Shown one piece after another: positions 33,045 to 42,389 of a DNA stretch of 64,000 bases (the stretch's first letter is position 1; each line of letters begins with the position of its first letter). The stretch comes from RUG11788 sp964578175. GTDB lineage: Bacteria; Bacillota_I; Bacilli_A; RF39; UBA660. Made by a program: the position numbers and the translations under genes. The stretch covers positions 27,874 through 91,873 of the forward strand of contig CAZOBH010000003.1 of the NCBI GenBank assembly GCA_964578175.1. The letters run 5' to 3'. The notes beneath the pieces were generated by a model that was not told where the DNA came from, did no database searches, and was given only the letters and a program-made list of their open reading frames with translations.

Positions 33045-33674
33045 TTACATACCAAATACTATAACTATAACAAAGAATAGTAATGTAACTGCTATATAAA
33101 AATTGTCATAATTATTCCAAGAGAAAGACAACTTACTCTTCTTATTAGTAAAGAATCTATCAAATCTCATCTTATCTAATAAATATAAATCATCAATTCT
33201 TACTTCAGCTTTCTTCTCAGCTTCTTCTTTTAAGAATTTTTTATATTTATCTTTTTCAAATAAGTATTTATTAACACTTTCATTATAATCATCAATTTCA
33301 TTAATAATATCTTTGTAATAGTATCTTCTCATATATCTTTTTAATTGTTTTGTAGTTCTATTTCTATAAAATAATTTATCATATAGATATCTCTTTTCTA
33401 GAGATAATAAACTTGACTCTATTATTAAAGCATATAAAATGACTAAACATACTCTTAACGCTATAAACGTTGGTAAATTATAAGGTACTAAATATGTTAC
33501 TAAAAACAATAAAAGAGAGATAAAAAACAAAATCTTATTTTTATTTAAAAAACTAACAATAAAAATCATACCACATATCAATAAGAAAATATTGTAATTT
33601 TTAATAATAACCATTGATATAACTAAAAGGATAAAACTAACTAACTTACCATAAAAACTTAAACCCTTATACAT
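33045..33674 (-). CDS. Degenerate EcfT-like transmembrane protein
   Basis: 209 aa, short for EcfT (about 265). Four hydrophobic helices lie within residues 8-95, then a long charged segment (100-180, very Tyr/Arg/Lys-rich) and one last helix (190-208). The Ala-Arg-Gly-type coupling motifs of EcfT are not seen. The EcfT assignment rests on its place between the two ABC-like genes and truA, where most Firmicutes have ecfT. Whether it still couples ATPases to vitamin-binding S components is doubtful. Confidence 0.5.
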   Translation of the reverse strand: MYKGLSFYGKLVSFILLVISMVIIKNYNIFLLICGMIFIVSFLNKNKILFFISLLLFLVTYLVPYNLPTFIALRVCLVILYALIIESSLLSLEKRYLYDKLFYRNRTTKQLKRYMRRYYYKDIINEIDDYNESVNKYLFEKDKYKKFLKEEAEKKAEVRIDDLYLLDKMRFDRFFTNKKSKLSFSWNNYDNFYIAVTLLFFVIVIVFGM

Positions 33675-34455
33675 GTTTATAAATATCCTTTATTATATCT
33701 CTTGTATCTTTGTGATAAGATAATTTAACAGATTTTTTAGTCTTAGCTAGGTAAGTTACTTTAGTTATACTTGGCATTGGTATGATGCCCCCTTTCATAA
33801 TCTCAGGTGATGTAAATATTTTATCAGTTTGTCCATTCTTATATACTTGATTATTATCTAATAATAATGTTTCATCTGTATATTGATATAAAATATTAGT
33901 ATCGTTTGATGTAATAATTACTAATTTATGATCCTCTTTTAAATTATTTATAATTGTTGCAAGAATTTTCATATTTTTATGATCTAGTCCTAAAGCATAA
34001 TTCTTAAATAAAATTACTTCAGGTCCAAATGATAAATTAACAGCAATTGTTAATAAATATTTTTCACTTCTAGATAAAGTATTAATACTTCTTCCTAATA
34101 TATTTTCTTTTAAATTAACTAAACCAATAAACTTTTTAATTATTTTGTCATAATCTCCAGATACTTTTCTAAGTTGTAAATTAAATCTAAATTCTTCTTC
34201 TACTTTATTTGTATAAAATCTAGGCATACTATCTATAAGTGCAATTGAACTCGAATTATTTTTATAAAATGATTCATTTATTTCATTTTTATCATATTGA
34301 ATATTACCTGAATAATCACTTATATCTCCATTAATAATATCTAATATATATTTTGAATTATCTCCATATATACCAAATATTCTATTATTTCCTATTCTAA
34401 AAGATATGTCATCTAAATAGTCTTTATATTTTAAATTATTTACTACTAATCCCAT
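33667..34455 (-). CDS. Degenerate ABC ATPase (EcfA-like) lacking Walker motifs
   Basis: 262 aa. The fold order of an ABC ATPase is recognisable, with signature-like 'INTLSRSEKYLLTIAVNLSFGPEVILF'. The Walker A position reads 'IYGDNSKYI' without the GK[ST] pattern, the Walker B end reads 'ILFKNYALGLD' without the Asp-Glu pair, and the H-loop reads 'IITSNDTN' without His. It should neither bind nor hydrolyse ATP normally. It overlaps the other ABC-like gene by 10 nt and the EcfT-like gene by 8 nt. Confidence 0.7.
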   Translation of the reverse strand: MGLVVNNLKYKDYLDDISFRIGNNRIFGIYGDNSKYILDIINGDISDYSGNIQYDKNEINESFYKNNSSSIALIDSMPRFYTNKVEEEFRFNLQLRKVSGDYDKIIKKFIGLVNLKENILGRSINTLSRSEKYLLTIAVNLSFGPEVILFKNYALGLDHKNMKILATIINNLKEDHKLVIITSNDTNILYQYTDETLLLDNNQVYKNGQTDKIFTSPEIMKGGIIPMPSITKVTYLAKTKKSVKLSYHKDTRDIIKDIYKHV

Positions 34456-35252
34456 AATGTATCAACCATCTCTTCTTCATTTAATATTACTTTATCTAAT
34501 AAATTATAAAATTTTAATTTTAAAGACATATCCATCATCACAGGTATTTCAATTCCAATTTTAGTTAACGTATTATCATGTTCTAATATATCTTTAAGTC
34601 TACCACTATATACTATTGTTCCTTCATTAAGAATTAATAAAGCATCACTATATATTGCCTCTTCTAAATCAGAAGTAGTCATAATAACAATAAGTTTTAG
34701 CTCTTTTATTATTTTTCTAAGCATTAATAATACTCTTTCTTTATCTTCGGTAGATAATGTTGTTAATATATCATCTAATAATAATACCTTTGGTTCATAT
34801 ATTATAGTAGTAGCAAGTAATACTTTTATTTTCTCAAATTCAGTTAAATCAGAAATACTCTTATTCAATATATCTTGTAAGAATAATAGTTTTTTAATCT
34901 TATTAACTTGTTGTTTTATTTTCTTCTTACTATAGTTCAAATTATATAAAGGAAATGATACTTCATCTATTACTTTACCAAATAGGAATTGTTTATTATC
35001 CAATGAAAATATAGTCCCAATACTTCTAGAATACTTTCTAATAGTCTTCTTATTTAATGTATCTTCATCTATACTTATTTCCCCATCAGTTGGAACAACT
35101 CCAGATAAGCATTTGATAAAAGTAGTTTTTCCTCCATTATTCGGAGCAATAAAAGATATTAAAGATGGAACTTTTACTTTAAAATTAATATCTTTTAAAA
35201 TTTCCTTATCACCATATTTAAAACTTAAATCATTAATAGAAATCACACTCAT
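34446..35252 (-). CDS. Partly degenerate ABC ATPase (EcfA-like)
   Basis: 268 aa from ATG at 35252 (AAGGTGATT upstream). Walker A is close to normal, 'APNNGGKTT' at 36-44. The signature LSGGQ is replaced by 'LTEFEKIKV', Walker B is 'KVLLLDDIL' with Asp where the catalytic Glu should be, and the H-loop reads 'IMTTSDLEEA' with Ser for His. It may bind ATP but hydrolyse slowly. In the conserved order it takes the place of the first EcfA of the energy-coupling vitamin transporter. Confidence 0.75.
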   Translation of the reverse strand: MSVISINDLSFKYGDKEILKDINFKVKVPSLISFIAPNNGGKTTFIKCLSGVVPTDGEISIDEDTLNKKTIRKYSRSIGTIFSLDNKQFLFGKVIDEVSFPLYNLNYSKKKIKQQVNKIKKLLFLQDILNKSISDLTEFEKIKVLLATTIIYEPKVLLLDDILTTLSTEDKERVLLMLRKIIKELKLIVIMTTSDLEEAIYSDALLILNEGTIVYSGRLKDILEHDNTLTKIGIEIPVMMDMSLKLKFYNLLDKVILNEEEMVDTLWD

Positions 35253-35278
35253 AGAATCACCTTGTCTCATTATTATAT

Positions 35279-35326
35279 TATAAAAAAGTTAAAAGGTCTA
35301 CTTACCTTTTCGACTTTTTAACTTTT
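35279..35326 (-). terminator. Probable terminator after the SDR gene
   Basis: An 11-bp stem with one mismatch (GTTAAAAAGTC against GACCTTTTAAC), followed by TTTTTT on the minus strand, overlapping the gene end. Confidence 0.5.
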
Positions 35327-36065
35327 GTTTTTGTATTTTATATGTAAATTTAGCTAGTTTCTTAGTTGATAAGAATCTAGAACCAAAAATAGCTAGTTTC
35401 ATTTTTACTCCAGGAATTATAATTAATTTATTTTTAAACATTTTATCGATAGCATATCTAGCTACTTTTTCACTAGACAAAGCTTTAACTCCAAATTCAA
35501 CATTTGCTACATTGTTAAAGTTAGTATTAACTGGTCCAGGACATAAACATGAAACATGTACATTTGATTTTTCTCTTCTTAATTCTTCATATAAGGATGT
35601 AGTAAATCTTAGTACATAAGCTTTTGTACTATAATAAGTAGTCATTAAAGGCCCCGGCATAAATGCTGCTGATGAGGCAACATTTAAAATATAACCTTTA
35701 TTTTTCTTTTTCATCTCTTTAAGAAATAATTTAGTTAATACATGAACAGCAATAATATTTGTATTAATCATTTCTATTTCTTTACTCAAATCTAATTCAT
35801 CAAAATTACCACACAAACCAAAACCTGCATTGTTTATTAATACATCTACATCTTCGTTTTTGCACAAAACAAATATATCTTTTAATTTACTTTCAATAGA
35901 TAAATCAGCAACTATTATTTTTACATTTGTTTTTATATCTTTTTGCATAAACTGTAGTTTTTCCTTATCTCTTGCAACTAGAATTAAATCATAACCAAGT
36001 TCAGCAAGATAATAAGACATATCTTTTCCAATACCAGATGATGCGCCAGTTATTAATGCTTTCAT
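35298..36065 (-). CDS. Short-chain dehydrogenase/reductase family protein
   Basis: 255 aa. The Rossmann cofactor motif 'TGASSGIG' is at 6-13, 'NNAGFG' follows in the middle, and the catalytic Ser and Tyr-x3-Lys are present in 'VASSAAF' and 'YYSTKAYV'. The C-terminus is basic. It resembles the YqjQ/DltE-like branch of NAD(P)-dependent SDRs. The substrate cannot be told from sequence. It is transcribed toward the ECF-like genes, from which a likely terminator separates it. Confidence 0.85.
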   Translation of the reverse strand: MKALITGASSGIGKDMSYYLAELGYDLILVARDKEKLQFMQKDIKTNVKIIVADLSIESKLKDIFVLCKNEDVDVLINNAGFGLCGNFDELDLSKEIEMINTNIIAVHVLTKLFLKEMKKKNKGYILNVASSAAFMPGPLMTTYYSTKAYVLRFTTSLYEELRREKSNVHVSCLCPGPVNTNFNNVANVEFGVKALSSEKVARYAIDKMFKNKLIIIPGVKMKLAIFGSRFLSTKKLAKFTYKIQKQKLKSRKGK

Positions 36066-36098
36066 ACAATCATCTCCATTACCATTATATCATACTAT

Positions 36099-37175
36099 TT
36101 AAATATCAAAGAAATCTCTTATTAATTCTATATCTTTTTTACTTATATCTTTTACATCTTTAGATTTACTAATATCTACTGATGGCATAGTTTTATTTAT
36201 TTCTTCAATAGTTAATGTATAATTTAATTTTAAACTATCTAAGTTAGTAGATAATTCTAAATTAATTTTTTTATCTTTTAATGTATATTTTAATGTACCA
36301 ATAGAATTATTTTTTAAATTCATAAATTCTATATTAAAAATATTATCCTTGTATGTTCCTTTTCCTTTAAATAAGGAATCAACATATAAATCAATTTTGT
36401 TATTATTAAAATCAATATATGAATTTTTCTTATTATTAATATATGTAATTCTTAAATGATTTTTATAATTAAATAATTGAAACGAGATATTCTCTTTAGA
36501 ATCTATCTCTAATTCTGTTACTATCGGATTATTTTTATATACATAAACAGATAACACACAATTATATTTATTATCTTTTATTTGATCCGTAAAACTATTT
36601 GATATATTAAAATTATTAAAGAATTTAATTAATGTATCATTATTAATTTTTAATGAATACTTTTTAGTTTTAAATTTATCATTATTAATATTAATTGTTT
36701 CATTAGTTTTTGTATAATCTTTTTTATATGTATTATTTTTTAAAAAATCTATATAATCTTTATAATTCATTTTTAAATTTTCGTAATTAGTATAATAATA
36801 ACTATCTTGTATTTTAAAATATAATTTATTATCACGATTAAATGCTTTTAAATTATTTTTATCCCTATTTAATGATAGATAGATTATATTATCTTTGTAG
36901 TAGACATCTCCAGTTAGATTAACTAGATTATCATTATAATTTAATTTTTGTTCTATATTTACACTATAATCATCGTCTAAAAATGTTGCATACTTATTAA
37001 TTATTTCATTATATGTTTTTTGTGTTATATCAGCGCTATTATCAATGTATTTGTAAAACTTATTTTTAGGATGATTAAAATAGAATAAAAAAGCTAGAAA
37101 TAGTATGACAATTATTAGAAAAATAAAGAAACTTTTCTTAACTCTTAATTTTTTCTTTTTTCTTTTTTTGTTCAT
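36099..37175 (-). CDS. Anchored Asn/Lys-rich protein of unknown function
   Basis: 358 aa. A strongly basic N-terminus (about 14 Lys/Arg) precedes a membrane helix at 15-33; the rest is extracytoplasmic. The ectodomain is rich in Asn, Lys, Ile and Tyr, mostly beta-like with repeated short strands ('INLELSTNLDSLKLNYTLTIEEI'), as in large lipid- or peptidoglycan-associated lectin-like proteins. The family is not recognised. It lies between rplQ and the SDR gene, with a terminator on the rplQ side. Confidence 0.55.
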   Translation of the reverse strand: MNKKRKKKKLRVKKSFFIFLIIVILFLAFLFYFNHPKNKFYKYIDNSADITQKTYNEIINKYATFLDDDYSVNIEQKLNYNDNLVNLTGDVYYKDNIIYLSLNRDKNNLKAFNRDNKLYFKIQDSYYYTNYENLKMNYKDYIDFLKNNTYKKDYTKTNETININNDKFKTKKYSLKINNDTLIKFFNNFNISNSFTDQIKDNKYNCVLSVYVYKNNPIVTELEIDSKENISFQLFNYKNHLRITYINNKKNSYIDFNNNKIDLYVDSLFKGKGTYKDNIFNIEFMNLKNNSIGTLKYTLKDKKINLELSTNLDSLKLNYTLTIEEINKTMPSVDISKSKDVKDISKKDIELIRDFFDI

Positions 37176-37201
37176 ACTATCACCTGTATAAATTATAACA
37201 C

Positions 37202-37229
37202 AAAAAAAGAAGTTTAATATTAAACTTCT
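37202..37229 (-). terminator. Terminator of the S10-spc-alpha cluster, after rplQ
   Basis: An 11-bp self-complementary palindrome (AGAAGTTTAAT and its complement) followed by seven T on the minus strand, directly after the rplQ stop. Confidence 0.85.
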
Positions 37230-37231
37230 AA

Positions 37232-37579
37232 TTATTCTTCTACTAACTCTAAAATTGCCATTAGAGAATTATCTCCTCTTCTTTCTGACAATTTAATTAT
37301 TCTAGTATATCCACCATTTCTTTTTGCGTATTTAGTTGCAAGTTCATCAAATACTTTCTTAACAGCTGCTTCATCATTTTGTAAAAATGCAAGAGCTTTT
37401 CTTCTAGAAACTAAGTTTCCATTTTTACCATAAGTAATCATTTTGTCGACAAACTTACGAACTTCTTTAGCTCTAGTCTCAGTTGTTTCAATTCTACCGT
37501 TCATAATAACATCTTTAGTAAGATTAGCAAGCATACTTCTTCTATGCTTATTATCAACACCTAATTTTCTATATGCCAT
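37232..37579 (-). CDS. rplQ: 50S ribosomal protein bL17
   Basis: 115 aa. 'MAYRKLGVDNKHRRSMLANLTKDVIMNG' start and 'RRGDNSLMAILELVEE' end mark the family. bL17 sits near the peptide exit tunnel opening. Last gene of the long ribosomal cluster, 15 nt after rpoA, followed by the terminator at 37202-37229. Confidence 0.98.
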   Translation of the reverse strand: MAYRKLGVDNKHRRSMLANLTKDVIMNGRIETTETRAKEVRKFVDKMITYGKNGNLVSRRKALAFLQNDEAAVKKVFDELATKYAKRNGGYTRIIKLSERRGDNSLMAILELVEE

Positions 37580-37594
37580 ATTAATTCCTCCTTA

Positions 37595-38545
37595 CTAGTC
37601 TTCGTCTTTTAATACTAAACCTAGTTCTTTAACTTTGTCTAATACTTCTTTTAAAGACTTCTTTCCTAAATTATGAATTTTCATAATATCACTTTCAGTC
37701 ATATTAACTAAATCATGAAGTGTATGAATATTTGCTCTCTTTAAACAATTATATGCACGAGCAGAGAAATCTAAATCTTCAATAGTTACTTCTAAAGCTT
37801 TGACTTTTGAATCTTCAGTTTTTTCAATCATCATACCAGTAACATCTGCTATTTCAGATAGATCTGTTAATAGTTCAAAATGTTCAATTAAGATTCTTGC
37901 AGCTAATGCTACAGCTTCTTCTGGTTTAATTGATCCATTAGTCCAAACTTGAAGAACTAATTTATCATAACTTTCATCTTGCCCTACACGAGCACTCTCA
38001 ACATCATAAGAAACTCTTTCAATTGGAGAAAATAAAGAATCTACTGGAATAATTCCAACTTTTTTAATATCTAATAACTTCTTATTTTCTTCACTTCTAA
38101 CATATCCACGACCATTTGATACAGTCATTTCCATAACTAAACTTCCACCTTTAGCAACATTAGCTATTACTAAATCTGGATTAAGTATTTCAATGTCACT
38201 GTCATGATCTATATCTCCAGCAGTAACTGGACCTTCTTTAGATACATTGATTCTTACAGTTTTCATTTCTTCTGAATAATTTTTTATTACTATTTTCTTT
38301 AAATTAAGAATAATTGTAGTAACATCTTCAACAATTCCTTCAATTGTTTGGAATTCATGAAGTGCTCCTTCAATTTTAACACTACTTATTGCGCTACCAG
38401 GAAGTGAAGATAACATTACTCTTCTTAGTGCATTTCCTAAAGTAGTACCAAATCCTCTCTCTAATGGTTCTAATTCAAACTTACCATAGAAATTATTTTC
38501 TACATAATCAGTTATTTTATAACTTGGTTTTTTAAATTCAATCAT
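37595..38545 (-). CDS. rpoA: DNA-directed RNA polymerase subunit alpha
   Basis: 316 aa. The N-terminal dimerisation domain ('FELEPLERGFGTTLGNALRRVMLSSLPG') nucleates RNA polymerase assembly with beta and beta'. The C-terminal domain (about 240-305, 'RAYNCLKRANIHTLHDLVNMTESDIMKIHNLGKKSLKEV') binds UP elements and activators. It lies 21 nt after rpsK in the alpha operon. Nothing unusual. Confidence 0.98.
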   Translation of the reverse strand: MIEFKKPSYKITDYVENNFYGKFELEPLERGFGTTLGNALRRVMLSSLPGSAISSVKIEGALHEFQTIEGIVEDVTTIILNLKKIVIKNYSEEMKTVRINVSKEGPVTAGDIDHDSDIEILNPDLVIANVAKGGSLVMEMTVSNGRGYVRSEENKKLLDIKKVGIIPVDSLFSPIERVSYDVESARVGQDESYDKLVLQVWTNGSIKPEEAVALAARILIEHFELLTDLSEIADVTGMMIEKTEDSKVKALEVTIEDLDFSARAYNCLKRANIHTLHDLVNMTESDIMKIHNLGKKSLKEVLDKVKELGLVLKDED

Positions 38546-38566
38546 GAAACTACCTCCCTTTTATTA

Positions 38567-38950
38567 TTAACCACGTGGACGTTTTGGTGGACGACATCCG
38601 TTATGTGGAATTGGTGTCACGTCTGTAATTGCAGTTATTTCAAGTCCTGCAGTTTGAAGTGATCTAATAGCTGTTTCACGTCCAGGACCTAGTCCTTTTA
38701 CAAATACTTCAACTTTTCTCATTCCTAAATCAAATGCAGCTTTTCCTGCAGCTTCTGCAGCTTGTCCAGCAGCAAATGGTGTAGATTTCTTACTTCCTTT
38801 GAAACCTATAGCTCCACTACTAGCCCAAGAAATTACATTTCCTTCTTTATCACTGATAGTTGTTATTGTATTATTAAATGTTGCATGAATATGTGCTACA
38901 CCTTCAGGAACATTTTTCTTAACTTTTCTTTTTCTTGTCTTATAAGCCAT
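38567..38950 (-). CDS. rpsK: 30S ribosomal protein uS11
   Basis: 127 aa. 'GVAHIHATFNNTITTISDKEGNVISWASSGAIGFKG' and the tail 'IPHNGCRPPKRPRG' are typical. uS11 lines the E-site platform of the small subunit. Position rpsM-rpsK-rpoA is standard. Confidence 0.98.
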   Translation of the reverse strand: MAYKTRKRKVKKNVPEGVAHIHATFNNTITTISDKEGNVISWASSGAIGFKGSKKSTPFAAGQAAEAAGKAAFDLGMRKVEVFVKGLGPGRETAIRSLQTAGLEITAITDVTPIPHNGCRPPKRPRG

Positions 38951-38972
38951 AATCCGTAGACCTCCTTTTTAA

Positions 38973-39344
38973 CTAACTAGCTTTCTTCTTATTTGCTACT
39001 GTTTTTCCTCTACCTTTACGAGTACGAGCGTTACTTCTAGTTGATTGTCCTCTTACAGGTAAACCTCTTTTATGACGAACTCCTTGATAACAGTTAATTT
39101 CCATTTTAGTTTTAATGTTCATATTAACTTCTCTTCTTAAATCTCCTTCAACTAAATGTTTAGAGATTTCTTCTCTTATTTTATCAAGTTCTTCATCACT
39201 TAAATCTTTTACTCTTCTTGTTGGATCAATTTTAACATTATCTAAAATAGTCAATGCTAAATTCTTTCCTATTCCATAAATATAAGTTAATGATGTACCA
39301 ACTTGTTTATCATTTGGTATATCTACTCCTTTTATACGAGCCAT
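38973..39344 (-). CDS. rpsM: 30S ribosomal protein uS13
   Basis: 123 aa. 'MARIKGVDIPNDKQVGTSLTYIYGIG' and the basic tail 'RGLPVRGQSTRSNARTRKGRGKTVANKKK' are present. uS13 forms the head-to-large-subunit bridge and touches the P-site tRNA. Follows rpmJ by 19 nt. Confidence 0.98.
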   Translation of the reverse strand: MARIKGVDIPNDKQVGTSLTYIYGIGKNLALTILDNVKIDPTRRVKDLSDEELDKIREEISKHLVEGDLRREVNMNIKTKMEINCYQGVRHKRGLPVRGQSTRSNARTRKGRGKTVANKKKAS

Positions 39345-39363
39345 CTAAATGCACTTCCTTTCA

Positions 39364-39477
39364 TTAACCTTGTACTTGTTTGTGCTTTGGGTTTTCACAA
39401 ATTACCATAACTTTTCCATTACGTTTGATAACTTTGCATTTAGCACACATTTTCTTTACTGATGATCTTACTTTCAT
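39364..39477 (-). CDS. rpmJ: 50S ribosomal protein bL36
   Basis: 37 aa, in its standard place between infA and rpsM. The reading 'MKVRSSVKKMCAKCKVIKRNGKV' to 'CENPKHKQVQG' has the zinc ligands Cys11, Cys14, Cys27 and His32 (C+ form). A ribosome site GGAGGG lies 8 nt upstream of the ATG at 39477. It is short, but every signature residue is there. Confidence 0.97.
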   Translation of the reverse strand: MKVRSSVKKMCAKCKVIKRNGKVMVICENPKHKQVQG

Positions 39478-39491
39478 ATTTTTCCCTCCTA

Positions 39492-39707
39492 TTATTTCCT
39501 ATAGGTAATTCGCCCACGTGTTAAGTCATAAGGCGATAGTTCTAACATTACGGTATCCCCCGGTAAAATGCGAATGTAATTCATACGGATTTTACCAGAA
39601 ACGTGAGCTTCCACAATGTAACCATTCTCAAGTTCTACTTTAAACTTACCACCGGGTAATATTTCAAGAACTTTTCCTTCAACTTCAATTGTATCATCTT
39701 TTGCCAT
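39492..39707 (-). CDS. infA: Translation initiation factor IF-1
   Basis: 71 aa, the usual length, a single OB fold: 'MAKDDTIEVEGKVLEILPGGKFKVELENG' to 'VMLELSPYDLTRGRITYRK'. IF-1 blocks the A site during initiation. 4 nt after map, so co-translated. Standard neighbours. Confidence 0.98.
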   Translation of the reverse strand: MAKDDTIEVEGKVLEILPGGKFKVELENGYIVEAHVSGKIRMNYIRILPGDTVMLELSPYDLTRGRITYRK

Positions 39708-39711
39708 ACAA

Positions 39712-40461
39712 TCACTCCTTTGTTAGGATTTCATACCCGTCATCTGTGATGACTACAGTATGTTCAAAATGACCAGATAAACTACCGTCGTCTGTCTTTA
39801 TAGTCCATCCATCTTCCAACATATATATATCTGGACTTCCAATTGTTAACATAGGTTCAACTGCTATTACCATACCAGTTCTTAGGATAGGTCCACTTCC
39901 TGCTTTACCATAATTTGGAACATATGGTTCTTCATGTAAATTTCTTCCTATTCCATGCCCAGTTAACTCTTTGATAACACCTAAATGATATCTATTAGCA
40001 TATTCTTCAACTGCATGAGAAATATCTCCTACACGGCATCCATTTTTTATAACAGATAATCCTGCATATAAAGCTTCCTCAGTATGTTCAAGTATATATT
40101 GTGCATCACTTGATACTTTCCCAACAGGATAACTCCAACCAGAGTCACCATGATATCCTTTATAACAAGCACATATATCAAGAGTTACAATATCTCCTTC
40201 CTTCAATTTTCTTTTGGAAGAAGCGATTCCATGTACTACTTCATCATTAATACTAATACATATATTAGCAGGATATCCTTCATATCCTTTACATGATGGA
40301 GTAGCACCTTTACTAATTATGAAATCTCTTGCTAAATCATCTATCTCTTTAGTTGTTATTCCTGGTTTAATAAATGGTTTTAAATATTGATGCGTTTCAT
40401 ATACTATATGTCCAGCTTCTCTCATTAATTCTATTTCTCTTGAACTTTTAACTTCTACCAT
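39712..40461 (-). CDS. map: Methionine aminopeptidase, type I
   Basis: 249 aa. It removes the initiator Met from nascent proteins. Metal ligands are visible: Asp in 'TLDICACYKGYHGDSGWS', His in 'ELTGHGIGRNLHEEP', Glu in 'IAVEPML' and in the last 'GHFEHTVVIT'. It is placed adk-map-infA, each only a few nt apart. Confidence 0.97.
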   Translation of the reverse strand: MVEVKSSREIELMREAGHIVYETHQYLKPFIKPGITTKEIDDLARDFIISKGATPSCKGYEGYPANICISINDEVVHGIASSKRKLKEGDIVTLDICACYKGYHGDSGWSYPVGKVSSDAQYILEHTEEALYAGLSVIKNGCRVGDISHAVEEYANRYHLGVIKELTGHGIGRNLHEEPYVPNYGKAGSGPILRTGMVIAVEPMLTIGSPDIYMLEDGWTIKTDDGSLSGHFEHTVVITDDGYEILTKE

Positions 40462-40464
40462 TTA

Positions 40465-41121
40465 CTATACTTCCTTAATAATCTCAGAAACTTGATTTAA
40501 AGTATCATCTGGATTATTTCCAGCATCAACTCTACTTAAACAATTTTTATTTTCATAAAAATCTATTAATGGTTTTGTTTGTTCTACAAATGTTTTATAT
40601 CTAACTTTTAATGATTCTTCATTATCATCATTTCTTTGATATAAATCAGATCCACACTTATCACAAACACCTTCATTTTTAGGCATCATTTCTGGATTAT
40701 TGATATTGTATATTTCACCACATTTAGAACAAATTCTTCTACCTGTGATTCTATTTATTAATATACTTTCATCAACATCAAGTAAAATAGCTTCACCTAA
40801 ATCTATATTTAATTCTGAAATTATTTCATCATATTTTTTTGCTTGTTCTATATTTCTAGGAAAACCATCTAAAATAATTCCATTTTTCACATCAGGTTTT
40901 TCTAATCTATTTTTTAATACTTCATATACAAGTTCATCATCTACAAGCAAACCTTTTTCTTGTATACCTTTTATTTTTTCTCCTAAGGGAGTACCACTTT
41001 TAACAATATCCCTTAGTAAATCTCCTGTTGATATATGAATATAATTGTATTTTTCTACTAAAGCATTTGCTAAAGTTCCTTTTCCTGCTCCTGGAGCAGC
41101 AATCAATATCAAATTCTTCAT
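40465..41121 (-). CDS. adk: Adenylate kinase (zinc-lid form)
   Basis: 218 aa. P-loop 'AAPGAGKGTLA' near the N-terminus, NMP-binding 'HISTGDLLRD', and a long LID with four Cys in 'RRICSKCGEIY' and 'GVCDKCGSDLY' that bind zinc, as in Gram-positives. It interconverts ATP+AMP and 2 ADP. 1 nt after secY. The first P-loop residue is Ala where most have Gly ('LIAAPGAGKG'). Confidence 0.97.
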   Translation of the reverse strand: MKNLILIAAPGAGKGTLANALVEKYNYIHISTGDLLRDIVKSGTPLGEKIKGIQEKGLLVDDELVYEVLKNRLEKPDVKNGIILDGFPRNIEQAKKYDEIISELNIDLGEAILLDVDESILINRITGRRICSKCGEIYNINNPEMMPKNEGVCDKCGSDLYQRNDDNEESLKVRYKTFVEQTKPLIDFYENKNCLSRVDAGNNPDDTLNQVSEIIKEV

Positions 41122-41122
41122 A

Positions 41123-42388
41123 CTATCTTCTTGAATAACCTCTTTTATAATTTCTACTAACTAAACTTGCTTCCAATTGTTTATATGTTTCAAGTAAAAC
41201 TCCAACAACGATTAACAAACTTGTACCACCAATTGATACAGTAGTTGGCATCTTTGTTACAGCACTGAATACAATTGGAATAGCAGCTAAGAATGCAATA
41301 GCAAAACCTCCAACTAATGTAAGTCTTACTAATACTCTACTTAAATAATTTTCAGTTGCTTTTCCTGGTCTTACTCCTGGTATATATCCACCAGCTTCAT
41401 TAATATTTTTTGCAAATTCATCTGGTCTAATTTGAATAAATGTATATACATATGAGAATAAATAAATTAATAATACATAAATTATAAATCCTACTGGTTG
41501 TGTATATGTTAAATATTTATTTGCAAATGAAGTAAATGCTTCATTTTTAGCAAAATTTGCAATTGTTGCAGGTATTGCAAGTAAACTTGATGCAAATATT
41601 ACTGGTATAACTCCAGCTACATTTATTTTAATAGGCATATATGATCTATTATTAGCATAAGCAATTGTTGTTTTATTAGCGTATTGAATTTTAATTTTTC
41701 TATGAGCTTCTTCAACAAAAATAACACCTATAATAACTAATAAATAAATAACTATAAATCCTATAAATAATGCTGGTCCAACAATATCATTATAAGTTCC
41801 TTTAGAAATTAATTCTTGGAATGCTGTTGAGAATGTTTGAGGCATCTCAATTATAATTCCAGCCATGATTATCAAAGACACTCCGTTACCTAAACCTTTT
41901 TGAGTAACTTGATCTCCTAACCATAATAAGAATGCTGTACCTGCTGTTAATATTAGTGATATATAAAGATATTCAAATGTGCTTTTTCCACTTCCTAACA
42001 TAAGAAATGAATAAGCAAAACCTTGAATAAATGCAAAAGCAATTCCTGTATATCTCGTTATTTTAGTAATTTTTTGTCTTCCTGTAGGTCCTTCCTTACG
42101 CAACTCACTGAAATATGGAACTATATCCATTTGAAGTAATTGCATAACGATTGATGCACTAATATATGGCATAACACCTAATGCAAATATTGAAAAGTTT
42201 CTAAGAGCTCCTCCACTCATTGCATTAACTATTTCCATAAATCCAAGTGAACCAGTATAATCTGTAGTTCCTGGAACACGTACATTAACACCTATAACAA
42301 AAATTAATAATACTAATAAAGTAAAATAAATTCTATGTCTTATATCTTTATTAGATGGTGAAAATATAAGTTTCAAATTACGAAACAT
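41123..42388 (-). CDS. secY: Protein translocase subunit SecY
   Basis: 421 aa with ten membrane helices. SecY is the channel of the Sec system for export and membrane insertion. The plug and helix-2 region ('GVMPYISASIVMQLLQMDIVPYF'), the loop 'EAHRKIKIQYANKTT' and the tail 'YKQLEASLVSRNYKRGYSRR' are typical. It follows rplO by 1 nt and precedes adk by 1 nt. Confidence 0.98.
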   Translation of the reverse strand: MFRNLKLIFSPSNKDIRHRIYFTLLVLLIFVIGVNVRVPGTTDYTGSLGFMEIVNAMSGGALRNFSIFALGVMPYISASIVMQLLQMDIVPYFSELRKEGPTGRQKITKITRYTGIAFAFIQGFAYSFLMLGSGKSTFEYLYISLILTAGTAFLLWLGDQVTQKGLGNGVSLIIMAGIIIEMPQTFSTAFQELISKGTYNDIVGPALFIGFIVIYLLVIIGVIFVEEAHRKIKIQYANKTTIAYANNRSYMPIKINVAGVIPVIFASSLLAIPATIANFAKNEAFTSFANKYLTYTQPVGFIIYVLLIYLFSYVYTFIQIRPDEFAKNINEAGGYIPGVRPGKATENYLSRVLVRLTLVGGFAIAFLAAIPIVFSAVTKMPTTVSIGGTSLLIVVGVLLETYKQLEASLVSRNYKRGYSRR

Positions 42389-42389
42389 A

